In this document: positions 52,165 to 63,804 of the stretch, one piece after another
Position numbering within the stretch: the first letter of the stretch is position 1
Layout of the letters: the number at the start of each line of letters is the position of its first letter
Notes under the pieces: generated by a model
Told to the model about the DNA's origin: nothing
The model's database searches: none
The model's input: the letters and a program-made list of their open reading frames with translations, nothing else
Assembly: GCA_937958045.1 (NCBI GenBank)
Contig: CALFXL010000028.1
Coordinates: 1 to 64,000, forward strand
Source of the DNA: an uncultured Opitutaceae bacterium
GTDB taxonomy: Bacteria > Verrucomicrobiota > Verrucomicrobiia > Opitutales > Opitutaceae
Direction: 5' to 3'
Length of the DNA: 64,000 nucleotides
Made by a program: the position numbers and the translations under genes

Positions 52165-53076
52165 TTACACCAATGTCTTCACAAGCTCTTCCCGATCGCC
52201 GGGAAGAAGATCCATCGGGGCGATCTCGGGCATGGTGTAAGCGCCGGGACGCAGCCGGAGCGCCGCCGCACGCGCGCACGACACCATGATCTGCGCTGTG
52301 AGCGCAGGGTTGTTGATCGTCATGCGGAACTCAAAGAGCTGGTTGTGCGTGGTGCCGCTGACGCCCTTGCGCTCCATGCGCACGCCGTGGCCGACGTCCT
52401 TGAGCGCATCGATGCTCGGGACGGCGAACACGCGCGTGTCGTCGTTGACGAAATAGTCGTCGGACTTGATCGCCTTTTCGACGGTTGCGAAATCCGCGCC
52501 GGGCTCGAGCTCCACATAAACCATGCGACGGTGCACGCCGGTGCCGGTCGGGATGGTCATCGAGAGCGCGTCTTTTACGCCGGGTTTGCTCTTCGCACAA
52601 ACCGAGTGGCCCATGCTCATGCCGGGACCAAAATTGGTGTAAGTGATACCGCGGGGTGCCATCGCGAGCAGGAGGGCGCGGAGGACGGAATCGCTGCCCG
52701 GATCCCAGCCCGAAGAAATGACGGCGACGCTGTTGTGCTCTTTGCCGATCGCATCGAGCGACTGGCGAAGATCCCAAAGTTTTTGGCCGTGAATATCGAA
52801 GCTGTCGACGGTGTGGATGCCCTTGCGCAGATAGAGCGGCGCGGTCTCGGGAATGCTGCGCGTGGGGCCGCAGAGGAGCGCGGCGTCCACTTTGCCGAGC
52901 GCTTCGACTTGGTCGGAAATGGTGACGTCCGCGAGTTCGGGCGGAACCTCAGACTTGGACGCGTTGCGGCGGATGACGCCGGCGAGCTCCATGTCGGGGG
53001 CGGCTTGGACGGCTTCGACGGCGGAACGGCCGATATTGCCGTAGCCGACGACTGCGATGCGAAGGGTTTTGCTCAT
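52165..53076 (-). CDS. meso-Diaminopimelate dehydrogenase
   Basis: 303 residues from ATG 53076 (MSKTLRIAVVGYGNIG); a start at 53088 adds four residues. The N-terminal fold binds NADP. VDSFDIHGQKLWDLRQSLD, SSGWDPGSDSVLRALLLAM and NFGPGMSMGHSVCAKSK are typical of this family. It interconverts meso-diaminopimelate and tetrahydrodipicolinate, which belongs to lysine and peptidoglycan synthesis. It stands alone on its strand, followed by a gap of 136 bp to the secreted protein gene. Confidence 0.93.
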   Translation of the reverse strand: MSKTLRIAVVGYGNIGRSAVEAVQAAPDMELAGVIRRNASKSEVPPELADVTISDQVEALGKVDAALLCGPTRSIPETAPLYLRKGIHTVDSFDIHGQKLWDLRQSLDAIGKEHNSVAVISSGWDPGSDSVLRALLLAMAPRGITYTNFGPGMSMGHSVCAKSKPGVKDALSMTIPTGTGVHRRMVYVELEPGADFATVEKAIKSDDYFVNDDTRVFAVPSIDALKDVGHGVRMERKGVSGTTHNQLFEFRMTINNPALTAQIMVSCARAAALRLRPGAYTMPEIAPMDLLPGDREELVKTLV

Positions 53077-53141
53077 GGGATCGAACACTCAAACGCACGG
53101 CCGCACACTTGGAAAGTCCGCAGTCGATTTGGGGGTTAATG

Positions 53142-53173
53142 AAAAACACCCGGCCGCGCGAACGACCGGGTGT
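53142..53173 (-). terminator. Terminator after the GH43 gene
   Basis: ACACCCGG/CCGGGTGT is a perfect 8-bp stem with a 12-nt loop, followed on the minus strand by TTTT. It begins about 49 nt after the GH43 stop. Confidence 0.8.
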
Positions 53174-53221
53174 GATGACGCAAGAACGCACCGTGTTACG
53201 CGGGTGCGGAAGGGAGGCGCA

Positions 53222-54583
53222 TTAAGGCGCGACGAATTGCCAATGCTGATTCTGGCTGGAGCCATCGCTCCAGAACTCCACCACGGCGCCGTTCGTATTG
53301 GCGCCGCCGGTATCGAGGCATTTGGCGTTGGCGCGATTGATGAGTTTATAATAACCGGAGCCGACCGCGGTGATGGTCCACTGCTGATTAAAGCTCGGTG
53401 AATTGCTCCATTGAGCGACCGGTGTGTCGTTGGCGGAATTGTTTACGCTATCGAGATATTTCCCGCCGGTGACACAGCTGATTTTATAATAACCATTGCT
53501 GAACGAAACATTCCAACGCTGGTTGTTACTGGCGCTGGATGACCATTGGGCGACGGTCGCGCCATCGGCGGTGGAGCCGAGATTGTCGAGATAACGCCCG
53601 GTGACCCGATTGCGGATTTTATACGTGCCGTTGGCGATCGGTTGAGGCGAAGGCATATTCACACCAGCGGCCACCGGCCAGCCATTGCTCCAGCTCACAG
53701 TGGTGATGCGCAGCTTGGCATTTCCATTATCGTTTCCGTCGTAGAAATGATACGTGAGTTTTCCCTCGCCGATACCGACATGACCGGGGCCGATGTAGCG
53801 ACCGTCGCGATTCGGCAGGAAGGTGCTGCCGCCGTTGTTGAGCAAACTCACGCCGTTTTTATCGAGATAAGGGCCTGTGATGGAGGTCGATCGGCCAACT
53901 TGTGTATAATACGAGCTGCTGGTGCCGCTGCAGCAAAGACCGCGTTGAAAGAATAGATAATAATAACTGCCGTTCTTCACCAAATACGGTGCTTCGACAT
54001 CGCCCGGGACGAGCAGCCAGCGGCTGGTGCCTTGGCGAAGTCCGGTGGACGGATTGAGCTGGATGAGGTCGATGCCCGATTGCCAGTTGCCATAGGTCAT
54101 CCAGAGATTGTTTCCATCACGCAGGATGGCGGGATCGATGGCATTGTTGGCGGCGACGATCAGACCGCGATCGGTCCAAGGGCCGGCGAGATTGGGCGCC
54201 GTGGCGAGGCCGATGGCGGCTGCTGCGCCACTGCCGGCACATGAATAATACAAGTAATATTGATTATTCATATAGATCACATCCGGCGCCCAGAATTGGC
54301 CGTTGAAATTATTGACGTAGTTATTGATCCAGCCCGGCCAAGTGCCGACCGGGAAAACAGTGTTTTCCACACGCCAGTCGGAGAAGTTGGCGTTGCTGGA
54401 CGACATCGCCCAAACGCCGTTGCCGGTGGTGAATATCCAGTAACGTCCATCGGTGTTGCGGACCATCGTGGAGGGATCGTGGCTAGGTGGCTGGGCGTGG
54501 AGCAGGCCGGTGCCGAGCGCTAGCAAAAAAAGCCAGGCGAGGAGGCGGCGGATAAGCGGTGGGGTAGTGACTGATGCTTTCAT
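53222..54583 (-). CDS. Arabinan-active glycoside hydrolase family 43 with ricin-B lectin domain
   Basis: 453 residues. Signal peptide about 1-30 (ending LLHAQ). The GH43 five-bladed propeller has the catalytic set: base Asp36 (HDPS), Asp150 (AIDPAIL) and acid Glu197 (DVEAPYL). The pattern WAPDVIYMNNQYYLYYS fits arabinan endo-1,5-alpha-arabinosidases. Residues about 315-453 form a ricin-type beta-trefoil (CBM13-like) with three repeats around GKYLDS, QQWTITAV and QHWQFVAP. It would degrade arabinan side chains of pectin. The gap 54584-54977 to the divergent GH2 gene has no other gene. Confidence 0.93.
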   Translation of the reverse strand: MKASVTTPPLIRRLLAWLFLLALGTGLLHAQPPSHDPSTMVRNTDGRYWIFTTGNGVWAMSSSNANFSDWRVENTVFPVGTWPGWINNYVNNFNGQFWAPDVIYMNNQYYLYYSCAGSGAAAAIGLATAPNLAGPWTDRGLIVAANNAIDPAILRDGNNLWMTYGNWQSGIDLIQLNPSTGLRQGTSRWLLVPGDVEAPYLVKNGSYYYLFFQRGLCCSGTSSSYYTQVGRSTSITGPYLDKNGVSLLNNGGSTFLPNRDGRYIGPGHVGIGEGKLTYHFYDGNDNGNAKLRITTVSWSNGWPVAAGVNMPSPQPIANGTYKIRNRVTGRYLDNLGSTADGATVAQWSSSASNNQRWNVSFSNGYYKISCVTGGKYLDSVNNSANDTPVAQWSNSPSFNQQWTITAVGSGYYKLINRANAKCLDTGGANTNGAVVEFWSDGSSQNQHWQFVAP

Positions 54584-54950
54584 GACTTTTGGGGTGATTC
54601 GGCGAGCGGGGTAGTGCCGGAAGCGACGTCTCGCCGGCCATCGCGGCCGGTTGTCACCCCTTCATGCGCTGTCTCGAGTCAAAACCCGTCATCGTGAAGA
54701 TGCGTGCGTAAGTTTTCCGGTGGACGTATCGGTGAAAAATCGGACGGCCGGGGACGAACCGGGATCCTCCCGGATGCTTGGCGTCCCGAAATTGTATCGA
54801 GTTTTTCAATACCACGGGAACGTGGTGATTGCGCGTAGCGTTCGCGGACACGCCTCTTACGGTACGACGTCCGACGTTCTCTGTTGAGTGGCGTAAACAC
54901 GCATCTCGTGATGCCTTTCCGCGTCTTTGTTACGTGGGCGATGCCCTTAG

Positions 54951-57989
<3,039 letters not shown>

Positions 57990-58136
57990 TCGGTTGCGCC
58001 TCCACTTTGTGGAAACAGCCGCAGGCTTCAACGGCATGGCGGTTGTGTTGACCAGCGATCGATTGACGCCCAACCGTCCATCAACCGCGCGTGATGTCGC
58101 GCGCGGCGCTTTCACCCCAATCAACCCGGAGCCATT

Positions 58137-58778
58137 ATGAGAATGTCGCACGCGGAGCGTGAGTATTTCCTCACGGTCGCAACAGCAGGAACTCGTTATT
58201 TGGAATACGGGTCAGGCGGCAGCACCAAGCTGGCTGTGCAGTTGTCGAATCTGCGTCACATCGTGTCCGTCGAATCGGATCCAAACTACATCTCGAATCA
58301 TGTGCGCGATGACGACGTCGTGCGCGGGGCGGAGGCGGATGGTCGTTTGCGTTTTTTGATCATCGATATCGGCTCGACAGGGGAGTGGGGACATCCGCGC
58401 GACGAATCGAAAAAATACCTTTGGCCCAATTACGCGCTCGCTCCGTATCTCGCGGGCGAACGTCCTGACACGATTCTGATCGACGGGCGTTTTCGGGTGG
58501 CGTGCGGATTGGTCGCTGCGCTCGAGGTTCCGGCCGCGCGTGTGCTCGTGCATGATTACACGGATCGCCGGCAGTATCATTTGTTGGAGGAATTTTTCAC
58601 CGTCGTGCGTCGCGTCGATACGCTCGTGGAGCTCGCGCGGAAACAGATCTTCGACGCGGGGCGGGCGCAGGCTTTGTTGAAAAAATATCTCTACGCGCCC
58701 GCAGACGCGCCCCAGACGCTCACCTTGCGCGCGCGCAGTCGTGCGCGGGTTTTGCGGCAACGACTTTTGCACTTATGA
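58137..58778 (+). CDS. Methyltransferase-fold protein of unknown substrate
   Basis: 213 residues. RYLEYGSGGSTKLAVQ resembles motif I of class I methyltransferases, and HIVSVESDPNYI fits the next strand. DTILIDGRFRVACGL and VLVHDYTDR are also present. The C-terminus is basic. GGAG precedes the ATG by five bases. Related proteins are often found in polysaccharide or glycolipid clusters, but the substrate cannot be read here. DUF488 follows 16 bp later. Confidence 0.6.
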   Translation: MRMSHAEREYFLTVATAGTRYLEYGSGGSTKLAVQLSNLRHIVSVESDPNYISNHVRDDDVVRGAEADGRLRFLIIDIGSTGEWGHPRDESKKYLWPNYALAPYLAGERPDTILIDGRFRVACGLVAALEVPAARVLVHDYTDRRQYHLLEEFFTVVRRVDTLVELARKQIFDAGRAQALLKKYLYAPADAPQTLTLRARSRARVLRQRLLHL

Positions 58779-58794
58779 TAAGCGGAATTCGCGC

Positions 58795-59181
58795 ATGAGT
58801 GTGCACGTCGTACGTCTCGGAACGCCCCGCTTGCCTGGTGAAGGTCTTCGCATCGGCACGGTGCGACGTCCGCCGCGCGGTGTGCCGAAGGCGAAGTTTT
58901 CATCGGGCAACTGGTACGACGTGTGGTTTCCGAATCTGGCGCCGTCGCCCGCCACGATGGCGATCGCGCTCAAAGGGAAAACCGATGCCGATTGGGCGCG
59001 GTTCGCGCGGAAGTACAAAGCCGAGATGGCCACGCCCGCGGCGCGCCACGATCTGCAGTTGCTGGCGGCGCTGTCGCATACGACGGATTTTTCGGTCGGC
59101 TGTTATTGCGAAAACGAAGCGCGCTGCCACCGCTCGCTCTTGCGTGAGTTGTTGCAGGAAAACGGCGCTGCGCTCGCCTGA
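58795..59181 (+). CDS. DUF488 family protein
   Basis: 128 residues from ATG 58795 (MSVHVVRLGTPR). The conserved GTVRRPPRGVPK near residue 20, YDVWFPNLAPSP, and CYCENEARCHRSLLREL near 105-121 are typical of the DUF488 family. Some family members lie near tRNA or nucleotide genes; the function is unknown. It lies between the methyltransferase-like gene and proA. Confidence 0.85.
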   Translation: MSVHVVRLGTPRLPGEGLRIGTVRRPPRGVPKAKFSSGNWYDVWFPNLAPSPATMAIALKGKTDADWARFARKYKAEMATPAARHDLQLLAALSHTTDFSVGCYCENEARCHRSLLRELLQENGAALA

Positions 59182-59238
59182 ACGGGTCGCTTATTTTTCC
59201 GTGCGTTTGGCGGATTCTGCGGCATGGTATGTGTTTCC

Positions 59239-60510
59239 ATGTCCGATCTCGCCCAACTCGTCACATCCATCGCTCAACGCGCCCGCGCGGCGTCGCTTGT
59301 CCTGGCGACGACCCCGACTGCGCAAAAAAACGCGGCGCTCTCCCGTCTGGCCGAATTGATCGAGCAATCGCATGAACCGATTCTCGCGGCCAACGCCAAG
59401 GACCTTGCTGAAGCGGAAGCGAACGGACTGACGAAAGCGCAGATCGAGCGCCTCACGCTCAATCCCCAGCGTCTGGCCTTGCTTGCGGAGAGCGTGCGCC
59501 AGGTGGTCGCGCTGCCCGATCCGGTCGGCGAGCTTTTGGACGAAACGACGCGCCCCAACGGTTTGCGCATCCGCCGCGTACGCGTGCCCATCGGCGTGAT
59601 CGGCATCATTTATGAAGCGCGCCCGAACGTGACGATCGATTGCGCGATTCTCTGTTTGAAGAGTGGTAACGCGGCGATCCTTCGCGGCGGCAAAGAAATT
59701 TTCCACACCAACACCGCGCTCGCGACCTTGATCACGCAGGCGCTTGAGCACGCGGGCATCCCCGGCGATGCGGTGCAGCTCATTCCCACGACCGATCGCG
59801 CGGCGCTCAATACGCTGCTCACGCTTGATCAATACGTGCACTGCATCATCCCGCGCGGTGGCGAGGGGCTCATCCGTTTTGTCGCCGAAAACGCGACCAT
59901 TCCCGTCATCAAGCACTACAACGGCATCTGCTTCGTCTATCTCGACAAAGCCGCCGATCCCGCGCTCGCCGAGACGATCACCGTCAACGCCAAGGCGCAG
60001 CGCGTCTCCGTCTGCAACGCCGCCGAACAGCTCTTGGTTCATCGTGACGTGGCCGCGTCGCTCCTGCCGCGCGTGGCGCGTGCGCTTCGGGCGAAAAACG
60101 TCGAACTGCGCTGCGACATCGCGAGCGCGGCGATTCTCACGCACGAAAATATTCCCTCCACGCTCGCGACCGATGCGGATTATCGCACCGAGTTTCTCGA
60201 TTACGTGATCGCCGTGCGCATCGTGGATTCGCTCGAGTCGGCCATCACCATCATCAATCGCGACAGCTCCGCACACAGCGATGCGATCGTGACGACGGAT
60301 GAAACCGCGGCCCGCCGCTTCCAAGCCGGCGTCGATAGCGCGGCGGTGTTTTGGAACGCATCGACCCGTTTCAACGACGGTTTCGAGTTTGGTTTCGGCG
60401 CCGAGATCGGCATCAGCACGGATCGCCTCCACGCACGCGGGCCGATGGGTCTGCGCGAGCTGTGCACCTATAAATTCCTCGTCGATGGCACCGGTCAGGT
60501 GCGAGGTTGA
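59239..60510 (+). CDS. proA: Glutamate-5-semialdehyde dehydrogenase
   Basis: 423 residues from ATG 59239 (MSDLAQL). Conserved pieces are PIGVIGIIYEARPNVTIDCA, LKSGNAAILRGGKE, catalytic Cys231 in HYNGICFVY, and MGLRELCTYKFLV at the end. The enzyme reduces gamma-glutamyl phosphate to the semialdehyde for proline synthesis. proB is not adjacent. The start at 59239 is preferred over 59224. Confidence 0.97.
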   Translation: MSDLAQLVTSIAQRARAASLVLATTPTAQKNAALSRLAELIEQSHEPILAANAKDLAEAEANGLTKAQIERLTLNPQRLALLAESVRQVVALPDPVGELLDETTRPNGLRIRRVRVPIGVIGIIYEARPNVTIDCAILCLKSGNAAILRGGKEIFHTNTALATLITQALEHAGIPGDAVQLIPTTDRAALNTLLTLDQYVHCIIPRGGEGLIRFVAENATIPVIKHYNGICFVYLDKAADPALAETITVNAKAQRVSVCNAAEQLLVHRDVAASLLPRVARALRAKNVELRCDIASAAILTHENIPSTLATDADYRTEFLDYVIAVRIVDSLESAITIINRDSSAHSDAIVTTDETAARRFQAGVDSAAVFWNASTRFNDGFEFGFGAEIGISTDRLHARGPMGLRELCTYKFLVDGTGQVRG

Positions 60511-60611
60511 CGCACCGGGTGCGTAAGTCGCGCGCCCAAGGTGATTTTCCCGTATTGGACTCCCGAGAATTTTTCCTAAACAAGCTGCGCGAACAGGTGT
60601 CAGTGTTCATC

Positions 60612-61247
60612 ATGGCCACGAGCAAACCACTCCCGATCATTCTGGCCGCGTGCCTGACGGCATCCGCTGTGGCACAAACGCCGGAACAAGCCCCCGAACA
60701 ACCCCCGGCGTCGGAGCAATCGTCGACGACCACCACCACGACGCGCACGCGTGGCATTTCCCGCGAAGCCTCCGCCGCGCTCTCGGCCGCCTATCGTTAT
60801 CAACCGCCGCCGCCCGAGCCGGAAGAAACCGATGAAGACTTGGACATGCGCGAAGTGGATCGTCCGCGCAACGAGATCATCCGACTGCCGCGTTATCTCG
60901 TCGAAGAGCAGCGTCCGCCCATTTTCTCCGAACAAAATCTCTACAACCGTCAGCAGCTCGAGAAGCTCGCCGCGCAGCGTTACCTCAGTGAATTCCACCG
61001 CAACATGCTGAGCCGCTACCGCATCGGTCGCGAAGACCAGGCCTTTGCGCAGTTGATGTATCAGGAGAATCAGCGTTTGCAGTCGCTCTCCACGTTTGGC
61101 CAGCAAGCCTCGCTCTACCGCGCGGCTGGCGATGAAGAAAAAGCCGACGCTGTGGAAGAGCAGGCGAACTCGAGTTTTGTGCGCCAGCCCGATGTCGGCA
61201 CGACGCGCCTGCCCGGAGCACCTTTCGGAATCCAGCAACCGCGCTGA
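60612..61247 (+). CDS. Secreted or periplasmic Pro/Thr-rich protein of unknown function
   Basis: 211 residues from ATG 60612. The signal peptide ends near ASAVAQ (about 21). A low-complexity region of Glu, Pro and Thr follows (about 22-60). The rest has YNRQQLEKLAAQRYLSEFHR and AEEQANSSF-like helices, probably coiled coil. No family is recognised. It follows proA and precedes the fusion protein gene by 142 bp. Confidence 0.7.
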   Translation: MATSKPLPIILAACLTASAVAQTPEQAPEQPPASEQSSTTTTTTRTRGISREASAALSAAYRYQPPPPEPEETDEDLDMREVDRPRNEIIRLPRYLVEEQRPPIFSEQNLYNRQQLEKLAAQRYLSEFHRNMLSRYRIGREDQAFAQLMYQENQRLQSLSTFGQQASLYRAAGDEEKADAVEEQANSSFVRQPDVGTTRLPGAPFGIQQPR

Positions 61248-61389
61248 GTCTCGATCGCGGCGGCGTGTTCAGTTTTTTCGCCGTTTTTCCATCCCAAAAT
61301 ATCGCAACGGGCTGGTTTCAAACGATCGTGGGAAAACCTGCCGCCGTGCTTGCCGCGCGCGTGCCAGTGCTATTTACCCGTGGCCTCCG

Positions 61390-62979
61390 ATGGAAACATT
61401 TCTGATCGAAGTGCCCGTGCCCTCAATGGGTGCAACCGTCAACGAACTCACGGTGATCGATATCGTGGTGCAACCCGGCATGACCGTGACCAAAGGTCAG
61501 AAGCTGGCGGAGCTCGAAAGCGATAAGTCGGTCTTCGAATTTGAATCGCCCTGCGCTGGCACCATCCGGGAGGTGATCGGCCGCGCGGGCGATATCCTGA
61601 CGACCGGCGCGCCTTTCCTGCGCATCGAAACCGCCGACGCGTCGTTAAAACACCTCGAGGTCTCCGGCGCCACCGCCGCGGCCCACGCGCCCGTGGCTGC
61701 GCCCTCCGCGCCCGCTCCGATGAAAACCGCACCGACACCCGCTGCGCGTCCGGCTCCCGTGCATCGACCGGCCCCAGTGTCGGCTCCCGCGGCCAACGGA
61801 CTTCTTTGGACGCCCCGCGCGACCAAACTCGCGCGAGAGGCGGGACTCGATCCGGCCACGATCACGGACATCGAAGCCACGGGCCCGGGCGGACGTGTTT
61901 CCGGCGACGATGTCGCGCGCTATTTGGAAACGCACAAAACCGCTCCCGCCGCCGCTCCGGCCGCGGCTGTTGGCGAAACGGCGGCTCCCGCGACCGAGAC
62001 GGTTTGCATCGCAGGTGTCGGCTACGCGATTCCTTCGGGCATCCGCTCGAACAGCGAAATCTTGAAGGCCTTTCCGGATATGACGGAGGCCGAGGTCATC
62101 AAACTCACCGGCATCCGCGAACGTCGTTACGCGGTCGCCGGCGAGACCGCGACGAGCCTCGCGACGACGGCCGTGCGCCGGGCGCTCGCGCAGGCCAACA
62201 TGGATGTCCAGGAAATCGACGGCATCATCATGGCCACGCTCATTCCCGATCAACCGGTGCCTGCGATGGCGAGCGCGCTGGCCAAGGAACTGGGCATCCC
62301 ACGCGCGTTGGCGTTTGATCTCAACGCGGCCTGCTCCGGCTGGCTCTACGCGCTGGAAGTCGGTCGTGCGTTCATCCACGCGGGAACGGCGAAAAAACTG
62401 CTCGTGGTCACGGCCGAGTTGTTGTCGCGCATCACCAATCCGCGCGATCACGGCACGGCGTTTCTCTTTGGCGACGGCGCGGGCGCGGCGATTTTGACCG
62501 ACGCTCCCGGCGGCCATCGTCTCGCGCGCATGGCGCTTTCGGGCGATGCGGATCAGTTTGCCGCGATCCAACGTCCGGGCGGCGGCGCCAACCGGCCGTT
62601 CCCCGACCCGCAAGGCAAGGACCAGGAGGATTTCTTCCTGCAGATGAATGGTGGCGCGGTGTTCAAGCACGCCGTCATCGCGTTTGCGGATCAGATCGAG
62701 GCGACCTTGAAACGCCACAACCTCAAGCCCGAGGACATCGCGTGGATCGTGCCGCATCAGGCCAACGAACGCATCCTGCGCGCGGTCGGAAAACGCGTGG
62801 GAATTCCTTACGAAAAGTTCGTCGTCACGATCGGCAAATACGGCAACACGTCGGCCGCGAGTGTCTCGATGGCGCTCGGCTGGGCGGCGGAAGAGCAGAT
62901 CTTTAACGAAGGCGACAGGATCATCTTCTGCAGCGTCGGCGCCGGCCTGACCTTCGCGGGCGGTTTGCTTGTGTGGTGA
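61390..62979 (+). CDS. Lipoyl domain + E3-subunit-binding domain + ketoacyl-ACP synthase III fusion
   Basis: 529 residues from ATG 61390. Residues 1-80 are a biotin/lipoyl domain with attachment Lys46 in ELESDKSVF. An Ala/Pro linker (about 88-138) follows. Residues about 140-180 are a peripheral-subunit-binding domain (WTPRATKLAREAGLDP, ATGPGGRVSGDDVARYLE), as in 2-oxoacid dehydrogenase E2. A second Ala/Pro linker (182-200) leads to a complete KAS III (about 203-529). The catalytic triad is Cys315 (NAACSGW), His456 (PHQANERI) and Asn486 (YGNTSAAS). The usual E2 acyltransferase domain is absent. The protein could hand an acyl group from lipoyl-Lys46 to Cys315. The domain calls are strong; the function is inferred. 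Confidence 0.9.
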   Translation: METFLIEVPVPSMGATVNELTVIDIVVQPGMTVTKGQKLAELESDKSVFEFESPCAGTIREVIGRAGDILTTGAPFLRIETADASLKHLEVSGATAAAHAPVAAPSAPAPMKTAPTPAARPAPVHRPAPVSAPAANGLLWTPRATKLAREAGLDPATITDIEATGPGGRVSGDDVARYLETHKTAPAAAPAAAVGETAAPATETVCIAGVGYAIPSGIRSNSEILKAFPDMTEAEVIKLTGIRERRYAVAGETATSLATTAVRRALAQANMDVQEIDGIIMATLIPDQPVPAMASALAKELGIPRALAFDLNAACSGWLYALEVGRAFIHAGTAKKLLVVTAELLSRITNPRDHGTAFLFGDGAGAAILTDAPGGHRLARMALSGDADQFAAIQRPGGGANRPFPDPQGKDQEDFFLQMNGGAVFKHAVIAFADQIEATLKRHNLKPEDIAWIVPHQANERILRAVGKRVGIPYEKFVVTIGKYGNTSAASVSMALGWAAEEQIFNEGDRIIFCSVGAGLTFAGGLLVW

Positions 62980-63025
62980 GTGTTTTCTCGGCGGGAGGGG
63001 CGGAGGGCGGGCTGAGGAACAGAGG

Positions 63026-63057
63026 GCTCACGCAAAGGCGCGAAGGCGCAAAGAAAA
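63026..63057 (+). repeat. CAAAGGCGC repeat arm, left side of the GxxExxY gene
   Basis: GCTCACGCAAAGGCGCGAAG, then GCGCAAAGAAAA. A direct copy lies at 63528-63560 and an inverted copy at about 63482-63507. It ends three bases before the ATG of the GxxExxY reading frame. Confidence 0.65.
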
Positions 63058-63060
63058 CTT

Positions 63061-63404
63061 ATGACGGAAAACGAGGTGGCGAGGGAGGTTGTGGATGTGG
63101 CTTATCATATCCATGTGGAGCTGGGGCCGGGTTTGTTGGAATCGGTGTACGAGGCCGTGCTGGCATCCGAGCTGGCTGGTCGCGGTTTATCCGTGGTCAG
63201 ACAGCAGGCGGTGAGGATTGAATTCAACGGATTGAATTCAACGGATTGATTTTCGACGAGGGATTCAGAGCGGATCTGGTCGTGGAGAACCTCGTGATTG
63301 TTGAGCTCAAGTCTGTAGAGCAACTTCACCCCGTGCATAAAAAGCAGCTGAAGACATATCTGAAATTGTCCGGCAAGCGGCTGGGGCTGCTGATCAATTT
63401 TTGA
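63061..63404 (+). pseudogene. GxxExxY family gene, broken by a 14-bp tandem duplication
   Basis: ATG 63061 opens a frame with GPGLLESVYEAVLASELAGR (the family hallmark GxxExxY) that ends at 63249. The unit GATTGAATTCAACG is present twice in a row (63216-63229 and 63230-63243). Removing one copy restores the reading VRIEFNGLIFDEGFRADLVV, which then runs through NLVIVELKSVEQLHPVHKKQ to a stop at 63404. Intact family members are about 115-130 residues. The function of the family is unknown. The reading frame after the duplication is intact, which suggests the break is recent. Confidence 0.85.
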
Positions 63405-63481
63405 TCGGCTCTATTTAAGGACGGCGTGTCCCGCGTGGTGTTGGGACTTCCCGAAGGTAAGCCGGAGTTTTCTCCGTAACG

Positions 63482-63507
63482 TTGCGGCTTCGCGGCTTTG
63501 CGTGCGA
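63482..63507 (-). repeat. CAAAGGCGC repeat arm, inverted copy
   Basis: The minus strand reads CACGCAAAGCCGCGAAGCCG then CAA. It matches the left arm at 63026-63057 at most positions. With the left arm it brackets the GxxExxY gene. Confidence 0.55.
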
Positions 63508-63527
63508 CCAGTCTGAAGTTCGGAATT

Positions 63528-63560
63528 GCTCACCCAAAGGCGCCGAAGGCGCAAAGAAAG
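63528..63560 (+). repeat. CAAAGGCGC repeat arm, direct copy
   Basis: GCTCACCCAAAGGCGCCGAA, then GGCGCAAAGAAAG, nearly identical to 63026-63057. The rest of 63405-63804 shows no gene that I can support. Confidence 0.65.
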
Positions 63561-63804
63561 CCGGTGAAATTTAAGCCGTGAGTGCGGAGGCGACCGTGAG
63601 TGCGACGGGATTGGTTTCCCGCATGACCTCCAGTTAAGCCCTAACGTTGATAAGGGTTAAGGGGGCTTTCGCTATATACAATCGATTCCCCTCCGCAAAG
63701 AGCGATGAAGACGATAAGTGTTTTCATGCTGAACCCTTCTGTGCGGACGGAGCCGCTTTCCTAGCTGTGTGCAAAGAATGCGGTAGGGGAACTGCGCCGG
63801 GTTG

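Noticed and set aside
59191..60432. A 413-codon frame on the minus strand
   Set aside because: Antisense to proA.
63704..63763. A 19-codon frame beginning MKTISVFMLN
   Set aside because: Too short to support and no ribosome site or neighbour evidence.
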